Assembly: GCA_002722315.1 (NCBI GenBank) | Contig: PBLG01000051.1 | Span: 1 to 39,971, forward strand | Source: Lysobacterales bacterium | GTDB taxonomy: Bacteria > Pseudomonadota > Gammaproteobacteria > Xanthomonadales > Wenzhouxiangellaceae | Length of the DNA: 39,971 bases | Reading direction: 5' to 3' | In this document: positions 37,741-39,971 of the stretch, one piece after another | Layout of the letters: every line of letters begins with the position of its first letter | How positions within the stretch are numbered: the stretch's first letter is position 1 | Position numbers and translations under genes: made by a program | The notes under the pieces: model-generated | Database searches by the model: none | What the model was told of the DNA's origin: nothing | What the model saw: only the letters and a program-made list of their open reading frames with translations

Positions 37741-38958
37741 ATGTTCCGCAAGATCGCTCCGGTTCTAGTGATGCTGCTTGTCCCGACCGCATTCGTCCAC
37801 GCGCAGGCCCCGAGTCTGGAGAATCCCTCCGGTAGCGGCGCCATGGCGCCCGGCCTGACGGCGCTGCCCGGCGGCTCGGCAGCCATCCTGTCCTGGATCG
37901 AGAAGGACGGCGAGGATCACGTCCTGAAGCTTAGCCGCTTTGAAGGCGACAGTTTCGCCGAAGCCGGCGAAATCGCGCGCGGCCGCGACTGGTTTGCCAA
38001 CTGGGCCGACACCCCCGCCGTTCACGCGCGTGCCGACGGCGCCTGGATCGCCCACTGGCTAGAGAAATCGGCCGAGTCGACGTACGCTTACGACGTTCGC
38101 GTGACGTTCTCGACGGATGAAGGCAAGAGCTGGAGCCCGGCGAGAACGCCGCACGCTGACGGGACTCCGACCGAGCACGGTTTCGTCAGTTACTTCCCCG
38201 CCGACCGCCAACGCACAGGCATGGTCTGGCTGGACGGTCGCGAAACCGGCGCTGCGCGCGACGGTCACGATCACGAGGGCTTCATGACGCTGCGCACCGC
38301 CATGATCGAAGCCGACGGCACGATCGGACCGGACCGGCTCATCGACGACAGTGTCTGCGACTGCTGCCAGACCGCAGGCGGGACAACCGCCCTCGGACCG
38401 GTCGTCGCCTACCGTAACCGGACCTCGGAGGAAATCCGCGACATCGCCGTGGTGCGACGCACAGCCGATGGATGGACGGAACCGCGCCTGGTGCACGCCG
38501 ACGGCTGGAAGATCGGCGGTTGCCCGGTCAACGGCCCGTCGCTGCTCGCCGACGGCATGCAGGTCGTCGTTGCCTGGTTCACGATGGCCGGGGATGAACC
38601 CAAGGTGCGTTTCGCCGTCTCGAACGACGCCGGCGCCACCTTCGGTCCTCCGGTGACGAGATCGCCCGGCACTGCGCTGGGGCGTGTACAACTGGCCTGG
38701 ATCAACGACGGCTTCGCCCTGAGCTGGATGGAGGAGGATCAGGACGGGGCCGCCCGACTCCGAATCGCGCACTATTCGCTTCAGGGTGAGCTGCTGGACG
38801 ATCTCGCACTGGGCCAACTGGACGGCGGCCGCGTCAGCGGGTTTCCCCGAATCGCGACGGTTGACAATCGGCTACTGGTTGCCTGGACGGCCAGCGAGCA
38901 AGACAAAGGCACGCGGGTAATGACCGCGCTCGTAGACCTGGATCGGCCCGAAAACTGA
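37741..38958 (+). CDS. Exported sialidase-fold (BNR-repeat) protein with CDCC motif
   Basis: This 405-residue protein has a signal peptide (MFRKIAPVLVMLLVPTAFVHAQ) and a six-bladed propeller-like repeat pattern with Asp-box units such as STDEGKSWSPA and SNDAGATFGPP. A cysteine cluster DSVCDCCQTAGG (about residue 205) and a GGCPVNGPS motif (about residue 260) are not part of ordinary sialidases. Related database entries are usually called exo-alpha-sialidase, but the arginine triad and catalytic residues cannot be confirmed here. The ATG at 37741, preceded by AGGAA, is preferred to the ATG at 37714. Confidence 0.85.
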   Translation: MFRKIAPVLVMLLVPTAFVHAQAPSLENPSGSGAMAPGLTALPGGSAAILSWIEKDGEDHVLKLSRFEGDSFAEAGEIARGRDWFANWADTPAVHARADGAWIAHWLEKSAESTYAYDVRVTFSTDEGKSWSPARTPHADGTPTEHGFVSYFPADRQRTGMVWLDGRETGAARDGHDHEGFMTLRTAMIEADGTIGPDRLIDDSVCDCCQTAGGTTALGPVVAYRNRTSEEIRDIAVVRRTADGWTEPRLVHADGWKIGGCPVNGPSLLADGMQVVVAWFTMAGDEPKVRFAVSNDAGATFGPPVTRSPGTALGRVQLAWINDGFALSWMEEDQDGAARLRIAHYSLQGELLDDLALGQLDGGRVSGFPRIATVDNRLLVAWTASEQDKGTRVMTALVDLDRPEN

Positions 38959-38979
38959 CGCAGATCGGACGATGGGTGG

Positions 38980-39009
38980 TTGACTTTTTCGCGAGTTCGC
39001 GGTTAAATA
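38980..39009 (+). promoter_or_regulatory. tRNA-Phe promoter
   Basis: TTGACT (38980-38985) and TTAAATA (39003-39009) are about 17 bp apart, followed by a GC-rich discriminator (CCCGGC), as expected for stringently controlled stable RNA promoters. The tRNA starts 59 bp after the -10. Confidence 0.65.
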
Positions 39010-39067
39010 CCCGGCTTGCAATCACGACCCTTTCAATGGTGTCGGCGCGCAAGCTGGAAGTCCCGGA

Positions 39068-39143
39068 GGCCAGGTAGCTCAGTCGGTAGAGCAGGGGATT
39101 GAAAATCCCCGTGTCGGCGGTTCGATTCCGTCCCTGGCCACCA
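39068..39143 (+). tRNA. tRNA-Phe (anticodon GAA)
   Basis: The full cloverleaf is present. Acceptor stem GGCCAGG pairs with CCTGGCC, D arm GCTC/GAGC, and anticodon arm GGGGA-TTGAAAA-TCCCC with anticodon GAA. T arm GGCGG-TTCGATT-CCGTC and an encoded ACCA end at 39140-39143 complete the molecule. Length is 76 nt with CCA. Confidence 0.98.
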
Positions 39144-39282
39144 TTCTCCAAATCCCTAACGACACAGACCTCGATGGCGGCTTTCCTTCGAACCGCCTGT
39201 CGCGCTTCGCGCTGCGGTTGGATTGCCGGCGTGAAGCCGGCGAGCTCCGCTGACGCTACGGGTCCGTCCCTGGCCACCATTC
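39127..39282. repeat. 20-bp direct repeat of the tRNA-Phe 3' end (att-like)
   Basis: TCCGTCCCTGGCCACCATTC occurs at 39127-39146 (T-arm, acceptor end and CCA plus 3 bp) and again exactly at 39263-39282. The 116 bp between contain no gene. Such duplications are typical scars or outer borders of elements integrated at tRNA 3' ends. Confidence 0.85.
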
Positions 39283-39971
39283 CCTTCCGATATTCATCGA
39301 AAACTTCAACGGCCGTTTCGCCGCCGGCTTCGCCGGCTGATGCGAGTGACTTCTTGGCGCCCCAAGAACGAGGGAGCCTCCAGCCCACCGACCGCGGAGC
39401 GCGTTCCGTCGGAGAAGCCGCGGATTGCGTGCGTCGTGCTGAGCGGCAGTAGCCAACGCTACGACCGAGGCACGCCGTGCGCGAGACGCGGCTTCTCCGG
39501 CGGAACCCTTCGGGACGGGCCTGCGCGGGGTCTCCGCCTCGTTTGGACTCGCTTATTGGGCCATCACCCAACGACGCTCGCCCAAGCCAAGCCGGAGCCA
39601 CCCGCGCAGGCGCCGTCGCGCCCGCGCTCGGTGGGCTGGAGGCTCCCGGACCAAGAAACGCTGCCGGGCGACGCCGCCGGTCCTTCGGCCCGGTGCCCTG
39701 CGCGTTTCGGTCGGGCCGGGGTCCGCCGAACTCGCTTCGTTCGCTTTGCTCTCTACGCTCAGACATGCGGCGGCCCTTTTTCCGGCCCGCCCTGCAATGC
39801 TCGGCGGCGGCGACGGCGGGGTGCGGGCTCATCACGTGCGGAGGATACGCTCCGACATCCACCCAACTTTCGGCGGCCACCCCATCTGCCTCGATGGCGC
39901 CGAGAAGCGCAGGGCCGGGCGGAAAAAGACGCGCCGCATGTCTGAGCGACCGAAGGGAGCGAGTTCGGCGC
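39283..39971. repeat. Foldback repetitive tract, no supported gene
   Basis: The stretch holds several inverted pairs: 39372-39391 with 39628-39647 (20 bp, perfect); 39407-39422 with 39487-39502 (15 of 16); 39756-39772 with 39932-39948 (17 bp, perfect); 39724-39736 with 39958-39970 (13 bp, perfect). The last two pairs are parts of one longer imperfect inverted repeat. Long frames exist on both strands, but are arginine- and proline-rich, lack ribosome sites and are best read as non-coding. It continues past the window. Confidence 0.65.

Noticed and set aside
38834..39880. A 348-residue minus-strand frame spanning the tRNA-Phe gene
   Set aside because: Part of it (GRNRTADTGIFNPLLYRLSYL) is simply the translated complement of tRNA-Phe, a well-known false protein; the rest covers the foldback tract.
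39340..39945. A 201-residue plus-strand frame in the foldback tract
   Set aside because: Arginine/proline-rich, no ribosome site, and it crosses inverted repeats; no domain is recognisable.

Overview
The window (about 40 kb, high G+C, dense genes, few intergenic gaps) looks like chromosome of a gammaproteobacterium. The block rpsT / murJ-ribF-ileS-lspA, the rplU-rpmA-obgE block and pilC-pilD fit that class. A Tat-exported HiPIP, a TPR-tailed Ser/Thr kinase, an S9 peptidase and a DUF6491-like lipoprotein fit best with the Chromatiales / Xanthomonadales / Wenzhouxiangella neighbourhood. The genus is inference.

Layout. 1-1.4 kb: a secreted fasciclin-domain protein and a HiPIP, each with its own terminator, then a perfect hairpin repeat. 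1.4-10 kb: a sphingolipid (ceramide) locus of two divergent operons sharing a 233-bp control region. The rightward operon encodes a fatty acyl-AMP ligase, a ceramide-reductase-type NAD-dependent epimerase, an acyl carrier protein and serine palmitoyltransferase. The leftward operon encodes a bacterial ceramide synthase of GNAT type, a MobA-like nucleotidyltransferase, and an LptF/LptG permease pair, all linked by 4-nt overlaps. The arrangement suggests that the second operon finishes, perhaps decorates, and then exports the lipid with a dedicated Lpt-type transporter. This is the most interesting part of the window.

10-17.8 kb: individually transcribed genes: an S9 prolyl-oligopeptidase-type peptidase, an SDR oxidoreductase, two membrane proteins of unknown function, a TonB-receptor-like outer-membrane protein and a thioesterase. 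17.8-23.3 kb: leftward uvrA, a PmtA-like lipid methyltransferase, and a compact bPH / ribbon-helix-helix / SPFH operon. 23.4-25.2 kb: rplU-rpmA, then obgE behind its own terminator and promoter. 25.3-27.9 kb: a Ser/Thr kinase with a TPR sensor tail. 28.2-34.6 kb: rpsT divergent from murJ-ribF-ileS-lspA. 34.7-37.2 kb: pilC, pilD, yggX. 37.2-39 kb: a divergent pair, a DUF6491-like lipoprotein and a sialidase-fold secreted protein. 39-40 kb: tRNA-Phe(GAA), whose 3' end is duplicated 136 bp downstream, followed by about 700 bp of foldback, apparently non-coding repetitive DNA running off the window.

Repeats: an imperfect palindromic element occurs once inside the sphingolipid operon and once between pilD and yggX. 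No CRISPR array, transposase, integrase or rRNA was seen.
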